Assembly (NCBI GenBank): GCA_029532415.1
Contig: JAQOTA010000050.1
Location: 5,766,001-5,830,000, forward strand
Direction: 5' to 3'
Length of the DNA: 64,000 bases
DNA from: Marasmius tenuissimus
Taxonomy: Eukaryota > Basidiomycota > Agaricomycetes > Agaricales > Marasmiaceae
Positions 33,397 to 43,739 of this stretch are shown here, in pieces (positions within the stretch are counted from its first letter, which is position 1; each line of letters begins with the position of its first letter). The translations under genes and the position numbers were made by a program. The notes under the pieces are model-generated. The model worked only from the letters and a program-made list of their open reading frames with translations, had not been told where the DNA came from and searched no databases.

Positions 33397-34528
33397 TTAC
33401 TGACCCTCATACCACCACTGGTACATGTCCGTCGAGTTACAGTCCCAAATTCCGACCTATCAAGAGGCAAAACCGATGTCAGTGAGCGGAGTGAACAACG
33501 AGCAGAACCGAAAAGCTAAATTTACACACCTGACCCTTGTTAACCAAGTTTCCATCCTTCACCTGCATACACTTCCCACCCCACCTAACAAAGTACTTCC
33601 TGTCCTCTCCCAGCGATTCGATCTTCCACAACTGATTGGGGTTACCCGGGCTACAAGCCCAAACCTGGAGGGTGTTCCCGTTCGTCGTGTCTCCGTTCTT
33701 GACATCGAGACACATCGTTCCATCAAATGTCTTGATTTGGCCGGTTGTTCCAACAGCGGGCATAACCCAAGTCCTGTTTCCTTGGGGTAACGAGTTCGAC
33801 CGGGCATCGTAATCGTCCAGAAGGACTGCAGCCCCGTTAGCGTTCGTAGAAGCCGCGATGACCTTGACAGCTTGATGCGGTGGGAACACGCTGGAGTAGA
33901 TCTTCGTATTCGCAGCTGGTGGGTCGGGAGGAGGGGTAACCGAATTTCCCAACCATCTCTGGTTCACGTTGTTCGAATCGCAAGTCCAGATTTGGAGTTG
34001 ATTTTGGTTAGCGTCGACACATTTGTTTGTGCCGGCCCATTGGAAGGTGCCGTCACCGTTGGGAGTCCACAGTTGGTTGGTGTTTCCGTTGGTGCAGGTC
34101 CAAACTTGGAGTTTGGTGCCATCGGCGTTGCGACCGTTTTGTACGTCCAAGCACTATACGTGCAAATGAATGAAATCCAGATCAGGAGGGAAAGAGATTT
34201 AGGATGGAGAGGATATGCATACCTTGTCACCGTTAACCTTCAATTGTTGAGCTGCTGATGATCCAACGGAGTAGACCCAATTTTGCTCATTGCTCCCATT
34301 GCAATCTTGGACGACGGCGGCAGCACCAGCGGAGTTTTGCGCCGTGATGCATCCACGTCTGCCAGCGGCTTGGACTACGAGGAACGATCGTCAATATGAA
34401 TAACATAACAGAGAATTCGAGGGTGTAAAGGACAACTCACAGCCCGGATTACTGCTCTGAATCTGGACTGCAGTGGACACAGCAACGAAGGCCAAAAGCC
34501 TGAGAGCGAATGTTGCCGTAGAACGCAT
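33397..34528 (-). CDS. Secreted ricin-B-fold (beta-trefoil) lectin
   Basis: Start ATG 34528 gives a signal peptide (MRSTATFALRLLAFVAVSTA). Four exons join in frame and end YEGQ, TAA 33397-33399. Repeated Q-x-W units mark beta-trefoil sugar-binding domains: LQVWTC-NQLW, LQIWTC-NQRW, LQVWAC-NPNQLW, with LDVQNG and LDVKNG before them. The spacing suggests two trefoils, joined by a Pro-rich linker (TPPPDPP). In fungi this fold is found in extracellular sugar-binding proteins, alone or attached to glycosidases; no catalytic domain is visible here. It is only the sugar-binding fold and has no ribosome-inactivating part. A TATAAA sits about 80 bp upstream. The ligand is unknown. Confidence 0.85.
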
Positions 34529-34608
34529 TGAGGAGGGGAAGAGATCGAGTGGGCCGAATTCTGGGGGGGAAGAATCGAACTGTCTTCTCTTGGCCTCAAG
34601 CCCAAGCC

Positions 34609-34615
34609 TTTATAT
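34609..34615 (-). promoter_or_regulatory. TATA box of the lectin gene
   Basis: ATATAAA on the minus strand, 81-87 bp upstream of ATG 34528, preceded by a run of A/T. Confidence 0.45.
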
Positions 34616-35448
34616 GAAAAAAAAAGTCGGTCGAAGCGGATATTGAAATGCGTTGCAGGGCCGCGCGACAATTCGATTGCGCGGGGCTGTTCCCACTGTG
34701 CCTGATGCTTGCCACATGATGAATTGGAATCGCGGAACGAGGGCATCACTGTCATCTTTGTTGACAACAGCCAGCACTGCCAAAGGGTGAACATTGTATT
34801 CTAGTCATAGTCTGTTTTCAGCTGAAGCTGGTTAGTAGTATTGGGAACCTACCCGCGCCCACTAAGCCGGTGTAGTTGGAACTAACCTCCGTCCTAGGAT
34901 TCCGTCATTCTCCATGCGATCTGCCAGCAGAATAGACTTGACACCCGCTCCGATCTCAACGCTCCGCGAACGATTCATGTATCATTGAGCGATCTCCTCA
35001 GCGCCAACTAGTCGGTCTAGTCGGTAACACGGTCATTCAAAGCTGACAGCGTGAGGAGTTGTGCTTGACTCTGACAGTAATGTTTGAGGCTAGGAGTAGA
35101 AGGTACGGTCATAATAGACCGAAAGGAGATTGCCCATTGCCCAATGTCTGTTCCTGGGATTGACAGAAAGAAGCAAGGGAGGTCATTGGTGGCCGTAATG
35201 AAGAAAGGATCGGGGCGTGCGAATTTCTCTATGAACGCCACTGTAGCGCGTCTGTTCCTGCTATCTTCAAGTCGGTTTGGCTGTTCAGCACTTCAGTATG
35301 GTTGCTCATACATACGTAGAGAGAGATATAGTGCATGGGCATGGGCATGGCATAGTGGCTGAAAGGGCTATATGGTGGGAATCGCCGACATGTACAACGA
35401 AAACTACAACCTAGGGAAAACGCTTCATCCGGACCCAGGTTTAGAACT
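34616..35448. other. Intergenic, about 830 bp
   Basis: Upstream part of the lectin gene and 3' region of RPL14. No open frame with recognisable content. Confidence 0.5.
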
Positions 35449-36413
35449 TTATGCTGAGCCCTTCTTGACAGCCTTCCTGACACCATCCCGTCTCCTCTTC
35501 TTCTCGAGCATGACCTGGAAGCGGCCAAAGTCGTTCAAAGAGCGGCGTTTTGCAATCGCGGCCCGTTTTTGTGCCCACGCGCTGCGGGGAAGAAAAGATA
35601 TTTGTTAGAGCTGATCATTGGAAAAGAGAAATCACGGGAATGCTCACCTGGACTCCCACTTGGTGAGAGTGCCCTCCTTCTCGAGGTATTTCCTGACGAT
35701 TCCGGTGGATGCACCTCGGGGAAGGGTGGAGACGGTTATGGGGGTGAGGACGAGGTGCTTGTAAGGGAAAGGTTGACGGGGAACGTTGTGAATGGGGTTG
35801 TCGATGATTGCCTGGTTGGGTCATTCTATTAGCATAGGACAGGCTGTCAAGATCCTCGCAGACACTCACCCGGTTGTGGTCAATGATCTCAGCGATAACG
35901 GCGACCTTTCCAGCATAGGGACCGGCCTTGAGGAGGACGACACGGCCGACTTGAACGAAGCGCTTGAAGTTGGAGTCCTAGATGGTGATAAATTCGTTTA
36001 TTAGCGATCTGGCCCGATGTTTTTGGTAGAACAAAAGGAAACCGAGGAATTAGCGGAGGCCAAATGGGGCAGATGAACTAGAAGTGCAGAGGTGTAGAAA
36101 CGCGAAGCCGCTGTAGACGTCCTGTTGGTCCATACTGCATTGTCTGGAAGGAGTCGAGAATGCGGCACGCGCATCGATAGAACGAGGAGAAATGGATTCC
36201 ATCCAGTTATCCAGATTTCGCCTAGTCCAGTCCTCGCAATGTGCCCTCTCTCATCCATCCTATCCAATCCAATCAAAAGGCCAGCCCATCAGCGTAATCC
36301 AAGCCCAACCTGTCCAATCCACCTTCCTGAGTCATCCAATCCCTCCCGATTCGGCCAAACGACATTCCAACCCTTCAAAGAAGTCTAATAGAGCAGTTTA
36401 CACTCACCGACAT
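35449..36413 (-). CDS. RPL14: 60S ribosomal protein L14 (eL14)
   Basis: Component of the large cytosolic ribosomal subunit. Exon 1 is only the two codons ATG TCG (36413-36408), followed by a 430-nt intron (35978-36407). Exon 2 starts at 35977 with [17 protein letters not shown], then [18 protein letters not shown], the KOW-like core of eL14. Exon 3 carries [19 protein letters not shown], and a last exon ends in the basic tail [19 protein letters not shown] and [11 protein letters not shown] 35449-35451. Full length at about 135 residues. The leader upstream of the ATG is pyrimidine-rich on the coding strand, as in translationally controlled ribosomal-protein mRNAs. The upstream F-box gene ends only 244 bp away. 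Confidence 0.95.
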
Positions 36414-36657
36414 GGCGTTTTTGTTGTCTCTTGAGGACGTTGAGGACGGCGAGGAGGCGGGAGGGTGTTGTTGATGGGTTTTTTGGCGCGTGGGAAGATT
36501 GAGAAGGTTATTGTTTGGTTCGTATTTGGCTCGGAGGAGGGTGATAATCTCATCTGGATAATATGCCGACGGCCAAACCTAGTTTCCCATGCCTCCCAAC
36601 GGCCCCTCTGGTGTCTGGAGTCTGCTCGCAGCTCAAGCCACAAGCTATTGAATTTTA

Positions 36658-39008
36658 CTACTCGAATACATGCTTCCAGCCTTTCTTTGAGCTATCAGGA
36701 TTCCAGTCTTTCCGAGAAACATACTCCCTATTATACGCTGCAAACACCTCTCCCTCGTAATGTAACCCTCTCACGATAGTATATGTTTCCATAGGATATC
36801 TGTGAGACACCATGACCTCAAGCGTCGGGCAGTATCCTCCAAACATAGTCGCAATCACTGCGTCACACTCGCCATCGGCATCTTCTTCGCCGATTAAGTC
36901 TTGATAAAGCTCATCACCATCGACCTCCCAACCGAGCGTCTCCGCGAGCGCGATATATTCGTGAACGAGTATGGTGATGGGGCCATATGAGCAGTTAGAA
37001 ACGTCGGAGTCGAAGTTCCATTCGAAGTATCGGAGCTTTCTGAACCCTTGGAATCGTGAAGCGTATTCCCCTGATTGATGGGGCCAGATAGTTTGTTTGG
37101 TTCTCCTGTGCTTCTGGGACTGGTTATCCTGTCGAGTAAGCGTAAGACCCACAAGGTCAGGGAAAAGCTGGACGATTCGGTCAACGAGGGTGAGAGAGCC
37201 ATTCTTGATGTCTGCCAGGACGAGGACCTGCAACGGCGCTGAGCTAAGAGACTCGAGCAGAGAAATGGCCAGATGATCCAGAAGGGGGTGGTGCATGTGG
37301 AGTTTGAGGTGCGTCAACGGGCAGGGTGCGGAGGTGCGAAGGCGAGAGAGAGTAATCCACTCCGTTAACGTGATGACCTCCTCCGGAGCGAGGCCAAAAC
37401 AGACTCTGCAGAGGTACTTGCAAAAGATATTGCATCGTTGTCGGATTTCGAAAGAGGGCAAACAAGCGTCACTAAGCTGACTGTCGGCGTCGGTTTTGCG
37501 GAAGAGGTTCCTCAGGTGGGGGAACAAGAGAAACATGTACCAAAGTCCACCTCCAGTTGACTCCCGAGTTGACTCCCGTAACACGGCAGGCATGTTAGGC
37601 AGCTCTGTCTCGTGCCATACAACGTTGAGAACATGGGGCGACAAAGGAGTTTTTCCATCGAGAATGCCATCTTCCACGGAACTGTCCTCAATACGGCTGA
37701 ACATGAAGCGAATGGTACGGAGGTTTGCGAGCTGAGATAGCGTCACGAGCCAGTCAGCCGTAATCGCGAAAGAAGTGATAGTCAGGTCGCTGAGCCCGGA
37801 ACAGGAAGCTAGAAATGAGTTGAGGGAAATGCGAATGGGGTCGTAGAACCGCCTTTCTCGCACATAGCGACGGAATGACGGAACTCCCCAGGTGTCCTTT
37901 CTCCAGCCATCGGTCATCCGAAGATTTCGTACGAGATGGGTGATTTTGGGTCGCGAAGCGAGAAAATCGGTCAAGGAGATGAGCTCTTCGGATGTATCCG
38001 TGGCAATCTTGTCTATAACGGCTACCTCCGGCTCTTCACGAAACATTTGTACTTGATGTTCCCAGTCGACGAAGTGTAGCGTCAGGGAGCGTGTCTAGTC
38101 ACTCGACGTCAATTTGCGGCTCAACAGAGAAGTGTGTAGCATGCTCTGACCCGGTAGATGTGGGGCGACGTGCCAATATGCTGCATCCTTTTACACGTTG
38201 AGGCTAACAGTCGTGCTTGTTTCAGGCTGGCAACCTCGAACACGTAGTGAATCAGCTCTGGCGGTAGGTCCATGATTGAGAGTTTCTGGATCTTCGGCCA
38301 GCCTTTCGCCATTACCCTAGCCAATTCATCTGGGAAAAAGTTGTAAAACGTGAATCAACGAAGGTGCGAACCAATCGAGAGTTGGTCTCACCTATGTGAT
38401 ACTCCAGCGAACTAAAGCCCACCGCACGAGGTATCTTCCACTTCAACCGAAACTTCTTCCAGATTGCCTCGTCTATCATTATGCACTCCATAGGTTCGAC
38501 TGATCCACCATCGCTTCCTTGATTTTCGCATTCATCTCTTCGAACGATTTTGCGTACGTCGTTGAAATCTTCCGAAAGACGACGAAAGGTCGTCATCAAT
38601 TCCACGAACCTCTGCAGGCTTGTATTCAGATTGCGTTTCAACTGGGCTAGCGCGTAACCTACTCCAACATGACGACCGGTCAAGTCCAATTCACCCTAGA
38701 GGATCTAGTAAATATCGAACGTGCGAAAACAACAACAAACGCACCTTGTAAAAGCCTTCCAATGTTTTGAAGAATCGCAGCACTTGGTAGTATCTGTATG
38801 CGTCGAAGTCGTCCCAAACATCCTGCGACTCGTCTGCGTCCAGAGTGACCTTGATATCGGCACGTCGCCTGGGGATCGACTCTCCATTCGATTGCTGGGA
38901 TTGTCGGCGACGTCGACGAAGGAGAAAACTCCTTTCCTCGTTTTCAAAAAGTCGCAAGTAAGGTTTTCTGAGGAAGGAGATAACTGAGTCTCCTTGTTCT
39001 CCCTCCAT
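36658..39008 (-). CDS. F-box protein with conserved N-terminal block, paralog B
   Basis: Same architecture as paralog A at 26.7-29.1 kb. Start ATG 39008 (MEGEQGDSV) is fixed by alignment. N-terminal block: KVTLDADESQDVWDDFDAYR, then YYQVLRFFKTLEGFYK. After an intron of about 50 nt, a charged region of about 120 residues leads to the F-box (IMDLPPELIHYVFEVASLKQ, then RLLASTCKRMQHIG). The last exon contains FLASRPKITHLVRNLRMTD, SAPLQVLVLADIKNGSLTL, FPDLVGLTLTR and a terminal KKGWKHVFE. Likely an SCF adaptor. It diverges substantially from paralog A, so the duplication is not recent. Confidence 0.78.
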
Positions 39009-39418
39009 GTTGAGAGCTGGTGACTTCAGACGACTGATGGTGGAGGAGAAACAAGAGTGAGGCCCGGGCCGGGGCATCTTTTGGCTCTGACCACGACGAC
39101 CATGATACTTACTACAGGTCACGACCTCGAGCTCTCGGAAGCTTCGCCTATCAACTCCTACATAAACCCTCTGTTTTGTTCGGCATTTGGATGCTCCGAC
39201 ATAGGTACGCCCACTTCTTTTAGTATGTGAATGTGTTCAAAGTACGACCAGACCAGATGGCTGAAGGGTGGCGACCGATCTCTGGCGCAGGATCGTCTGT
39301 TTCACCATGAAAGCTACTCAAGGTGACAGGATGGTCCCATTCCGAATGGGCGAGTCTCACGACAGTCCCCGCAGGGTTCTCTCAAACTCGATCTGTCACC
39401 GTTGCCAAAACCTATCAG
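39009..39418. other. Divergent upstream region, F-box paralog B / chitinase
   Basis: About 410 bp between the F-box start and the chitinase TATA box. Both promoters should lie here. No other feature. Confidence 0.45.
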
Positions 39419-39427
39419 TATATAAAG
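39419..39427 (+). promoter_or_regulatory. TATA box of the chitinase gene
   Basis: TATATAAAG, 46-54 bp upstream of ATG 39473. Confidence 0.5.
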
Positions 39428-39472
39428 GTGTCTTTTGCCTCATCTTCTTCATCACTTTCTCGCTAATCGGCC

Positions 39473-40992
39473 ATGACTTCCTATTTATCTCCTTCTAGAA
39501 TTTTTCTCGTCCTGCTCGCTGCATCGTCTCAGGCTCTGTGTTCTCCTCGGGTCGCTCAAGCATGGTACGGAGGCTGGCACTCCAAGGATTTCCCACCCTC
39601 GAACGTTAGCTGGTCTAAATACACCCATATGACATTCGCTTTCGCGTAAGTGTTCATTGGAATTTGCTGCTGGCACATATAGACTGACCTTCATATCACC
39701 ATATCACCACAGTGCTCCTCAGGAAGATTGGACAGTCTTTAGTCTCGACGAATTTGGTGGACACGAGGCACTCACCGAGTTCGTCAAAGAAGCAAAGGCT
39801 CATGTAAGTTTTTTAGCATTCACTGAAACACACCGATTGATTGGACTCGACAGAATGTCAAAGCTCTAGTAACTATCGGTGGATGGACCGGCTCTCGATT
39901 CTTCTCACCAGCTGTCGGCTCTCAACAAAACCGGACAATGTTCGTGCAGGCCGTCACTGATTTTGCCGTCAAATATGGCTTGGATGGCCTCGATTTTGAG
40001 TGAGTTCCAGTCCAATACTGCAATCATCTACAGCATCTCACAAAGAGAATTCACAGCTGGGAATACCCCAATCGTCAAGGTCTTGGTTGTAACGTTGTCG
40101 ATTCCCAAGATACCCCAACTTCATTTCGTTCCTGGAGGACCTACGCAAGCATTCCGTTGGAGGGAAACTCATCCTTACCGCCGCCACCAGCATCACCCCG
40201 TTCAATGACGTTAACGGCAAACCCGCCATAGACCTCAGCAAATTCGGGTCAGCATTGGACTATGTAGCGCTAATGGCCTACGACATTTGGGGTCCCTGGT
40301 TGTCTGCGGTTGGTCCCAACGGTCCCCTCAACGACACCTGCGCTTCGGTCCCTAACCAGCAAGGTTCGGGGATATCTGCAGTCACGCAATGGCACAAGGC
40401 TGGTATCCCTCGCGAAAAGATTTTGCTGGGCCTGCCAGCCTACGGCCATGCATACAAGGTCAAGAAAGCCGATGCATTCAAGAACGGATCTGAGACGGAG
40501 TTGATCCCGTATCCTCGCTTTGACGCCAATGGACGTCCCGCTGGAGATAGATGGGACGATCCTGAGGGTAAAATCGACCCTTGTGGAGTTAAGAATCCCG
40601 CGGGCGGTGAGCTTTAACCTCTCTTACATCTCGTTTCCATCGCTCACTGAGAATCTTAGGGATCTTCAGCTACTGGGGGTTGATCGAAAATGGATTCCTC
40701 GATAAAGATGGCACTCCCAATTATCCAAACCGATTCGATGACTGTAGCAAAGGGGTGAGTTATGTATTGTCTTCCGATTCGATCTGCGTTGCTGATCACC
40801 CCTCTTTAGGCGTTCGTTTACAACCCACAGACGGAGGTTATGGTTGCGTACGACAACCCCCAATCATGGTCCGCCAAGGGTCAATACATTACAGACGCTG
40901 GGTTGGGCGGCTTTGCGGTCTGGCAAGCCGGCGACGATTATCATGACATGCTCATCAACGCTGTTCGCCGCGGATCTGGGATGGCAAAGTAA
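39473..40992 (+). pseudogene. GH18 chitinase with a one-base frameshift
   Basis: Secreted family 18 chitinase by all motifs: signal peptide (MTSYLSPSRIFLVLLAASSQ), barrel start VAQAWYGGWHSKDFPPS, LVTIGGWTGS, catalytic DxxDxDxE as DGLDFDWEYP (split by an intron after the third Asp; Glu is the acid/base), MAYDIW, and the GGFAVWQAGDD end. It stops at TAA 40990-40992; length would be about 390 residues. After WEYPNRQGLGCNVVDSQDTP the frame must change to continue with NFISFLEDLRK: one base is missing near 40111-40120 (a run of four C where five would keep frame). No intron of plausible size restores the frame. As written, translation would end about 40 codons later. It could be a genuine null allele or a sequencing or assembly error; every other exon is intact. 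Confidence 0.8.
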
Positions 40993-41201
40993 TACGCACT
41001 CCTGTGCATAATAGAAGGAAGTTTATACACGTATGACATAATTTAAGGCATTGTTTGACCTTGACCTGGTATCATTGAACCAAAACTGCTCCGATGATCG
41101 TTGAGATATCCTGTATTGTGCACCCAACGGCTTTCCCGTCAAGCTTCCGACGTTGGTGAACCTAGTTATGACTACAGAAAGACACAAGCCGGATCGCACC
41201 A

Positions 41202-43526
41202 TCACAACTTGTACCCCCGCCCGCTCGAAAGCTTCCCGTCTAGTCCGTAACTCGCTGCAGTCAGCGTTACAAGCTGCGGCAAGACATGTTCATATGCATG
41301 TGTAACCCACTAGCATCGCGTTGGCTCTCATCATTTGACACCCAGTGAGAAGATGCCAGGTACTCACATCACATATCAATGGTCTCGTATCCCTCGGGTC
41401 CACAATCTCCTCTACCCCAAACTTGTTCGCATAGCGTATTGGATTCCTAACCGGCTCGAATTTCTCCAGAAGTTCGTTCATCAGTTGGTTTCGTGCTTCT
41501 GGATCCTTTGAGCCAGCGGCGTCGAGTTGACGCTTGTACGCCGCTTCGATTCCACCTTCGAGAGGGAGGGAGCCCCAGTCTGCTGATGGCCTAGTGCAGA
41601 TAGTCAGTGGAAATGATATGCATTGAGTGAGGGTAAAGATGAGCGTACCATGCCACACGGGTGTTTCTTCCATCCTCTGGATCGGCGAATACGCTTCCTG
41701 CAACACCGAATGCACGACGAACGATGACGGTGTATATCGGAATCGAAGCATTGTATATCGCCGCCATTGCCGTCGCGCCATGTCGAATTGTGGCCATTCG
41801 TTCGGCGAGAGAGCCTAGGTTATGAAGATGAGCCGGGGAGGATGAATGAGGAAGGGAGATACGTGCCTATCGCAAAACCAGGCTGGTCGACGAGATTGAG
41901 GATCGGTATACTGTTGAAGATGGTTTAGTGGTTGGCAATGCCTGAGCGATACGTTCAAGACTAACCGGAAATGGTTGCACAGGTTGACGAAGCGTGTTAC
42001 TTTCTGTGACCCGAAGGCGTCGATGGCACCTGTAAAGACAACTGAGCAACGAGCTCATCTAGTGGGATGATGCACATACCGCCGTTGACGGTACAATCGT
42101 TTGCAATGACGCCCACAGTCTTCCCGGCCATCCGAGAGAGACCAGTGATGACATTGCTCCCCCATGTGACTCCAATCTCAAAGAAAGTGCTCTTTCTATC
42201 ACCGCCGTCCGTGTTGCGACCATCGAGATCCACGATAAGCCCAATCACCCGCCTCATATCGTACCTCCTCCCCCTCCGCTTCGGAATGATGCGAATCAAC
42301 TCTTCTTCCCTTCGATCGACCAAGTCGTTCGTCTGCACGCTTGCGGGTAACGAAAAGATATTGGAGGGTAGGAAGGAGAGGAAACGCCTTATCTCGAGAA
42401 AGGCCTCGAGTTCGGTATTGACAACATTGTCGATGGTTCCATTCCGTCCATGAATCTCCCAACCCCCAAGTTGTTCCTTAGTGAGGTTCTCGAAAGTGGC
42501 TTCTTTGACTACGGGTGGTCCGGCCGCGAAGAGCTAGGGATCTATCAGCAACTTTCAAAGACTTCACATATGTAAGGGCGGCACCAACCTGGCTTAATCC
42601 GCGTACCATGACGCTGAAGTGACTGGTGACGGCTTTGGCTGCTGCCAAACCAACGACTGGGCCGAGCAACGCTGATGCTACTGGAACAACAGCCATGGTA
42701 TCGAGACTTTGTCCGAGACCGGCGAGAGTGGGTATGTATGTGGATCCGGATGAGAGGTCTGAACATTCGAGCGTCTTTTGAATGCAAATACAGGGAAAAT
42801 TGGGAGTCTTACAGGTAGTCACGCTTCCTCCACCGCTTGAACCGTCAAGAAGCCGGATCTATACCCAAAACCATAAGCTATAGTGGCGTCCGAGGTTGTT
42901 GTATGAGACGCACTAGTGGAACACGGAACTTTCTGGCTAGCGTCTAGAGTAGGGTTAGCTCAACGATTAACCAGGAAAGAATAGTGCTCGCCTCTCCATG
43001 GGGCGCTTTGTGCGCGATACCCCCATCTGCATGTCCACCTCTAACACTGAAATCGTCTGCTGTGACGAAAACCTTCCTCCCATCAACTCTGCCCCAGCCA
43101 GTGAGCAGGTTCCTGTCCGCATTTTCGTCAACACTTCATAGGGAACCAGACAATTTGACGGCGTACGCAGGAACGAAGGAGACCAGTTCTCCTGTTTTCT
43201 CGTCGTATATGGGCTTTCCGGTGATAGAACCGACTTCGTTGAAGGAATCCTTGTCTAATAACGCCTCGAATCGCTCGCGAACCCATAGCTTTCCGGCTTG
43301 CTTTTGTCTGATATAACCTATTGTTCCCGGTCAGTCCATCTTCAAACTCCCGTCGAGCTGTAGCCTACCTGGATCGGAAGGATTGGGTGTCCTAACAACA
43401 CGTTGTTGAGCTCTCAACTCTGCTATGCGATCCTGAAATAGCAATCTAGTCAACCAAGATAGTATGAGTGAGTGAAGTTACACGCACCTCCCAAGAAGAC
43501 TCGTCGTATTTCTTGTCTTTTCCCAT
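41202..43526 (-). CDS. Carboxyltransferase (beta) subunit of a biotin-dependent acyl-CoA carboxylase
   Basis: Transfers CO2 from carboxybiotin to an acyl-CoA; partner of the biotin subunit read divergently from 43740. Start ATG 43526 (MGKDKKYDESSWEDRIAELR) shows no mitochondrial presequence. N-terminal half: DGRKVFVTADDFSVRGGHAD, then ARKFRVPL, IRLLDGSSGGG. C-terminal half: GVIANDCTVNGGAIDAFGSQ, NLVDQPGFAIG, and RHGATAMAAIY. These are the two crotonase-fold lobes of the PCC/MCC beta family. At least ten exons, one of just 30 nt (42914-42943), and two GC-AG introns (42944-42991 and 41814-41866). The last exon, read from an acceptor after GATGCTAG, gives CDWVTHAYEHVLPQ and ends GRGYKL, TGA 41202-41204. 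The acyl substrate (propionyl, methylcrotonyl, geranyl or other) cannot be told by eye. Confidence 0.85.
42914..42943 (-). other. 30-nt micro-exon in the carboxyltransferase gene
   Basis: Encodes TLARKFRVPL between a GC-AG intron and a GT-AG intron. Including it gives the spacing of 21 residues between GHADG and RLLDG that I expect in this family; skipping it removes the conserved ARK-RVPL segment. Confidence 0.6.
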
Positions 43527-43739
43527 GTTGTGAGGCGTTCTAAGTGTTCATTTCCAAGTTTGAGGACAAGGTGAATGAATGAGCAGATGCCCAGGTTCGA
43601 TTGAGGTCATGGGAGGAGATAGACCGGTCGTTTGCTTGCCGAGCCGAGCATTACAGTTTCTTATCACAACCACCATGTCATCAGACCTCCTCCTGGTCGA
43701 AGTTTCCTTAGTCTTGTACTTACACCTTATTCGTGAACG
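43527..43739. promoter_or_regulatory. Bidirectional promoter of the acyl-CoA carboxylase subunit pair
   Basis: Only 213 bp separate the two start codons, which face apart. Shared control of the two subunits of one enzyme is the simplest reading. No specific operator could be recognised. Confidence 0.6.

Noticed and set aside
35978..36407. snoRNA inside the RPL14 intron
   Set aside because: No properly spaced C (RTGATGA) and D (CTGA) boxes or H/ACA hinge on the coding strand.
43113..43166. Apparent in-frame TGA in the carboxyltransferase gene
   Set aside because: It falls inside a 54-nt intron (GTACGC...GACAG); splicing gives FVPANLLTGWGRVDG, the family pattern.
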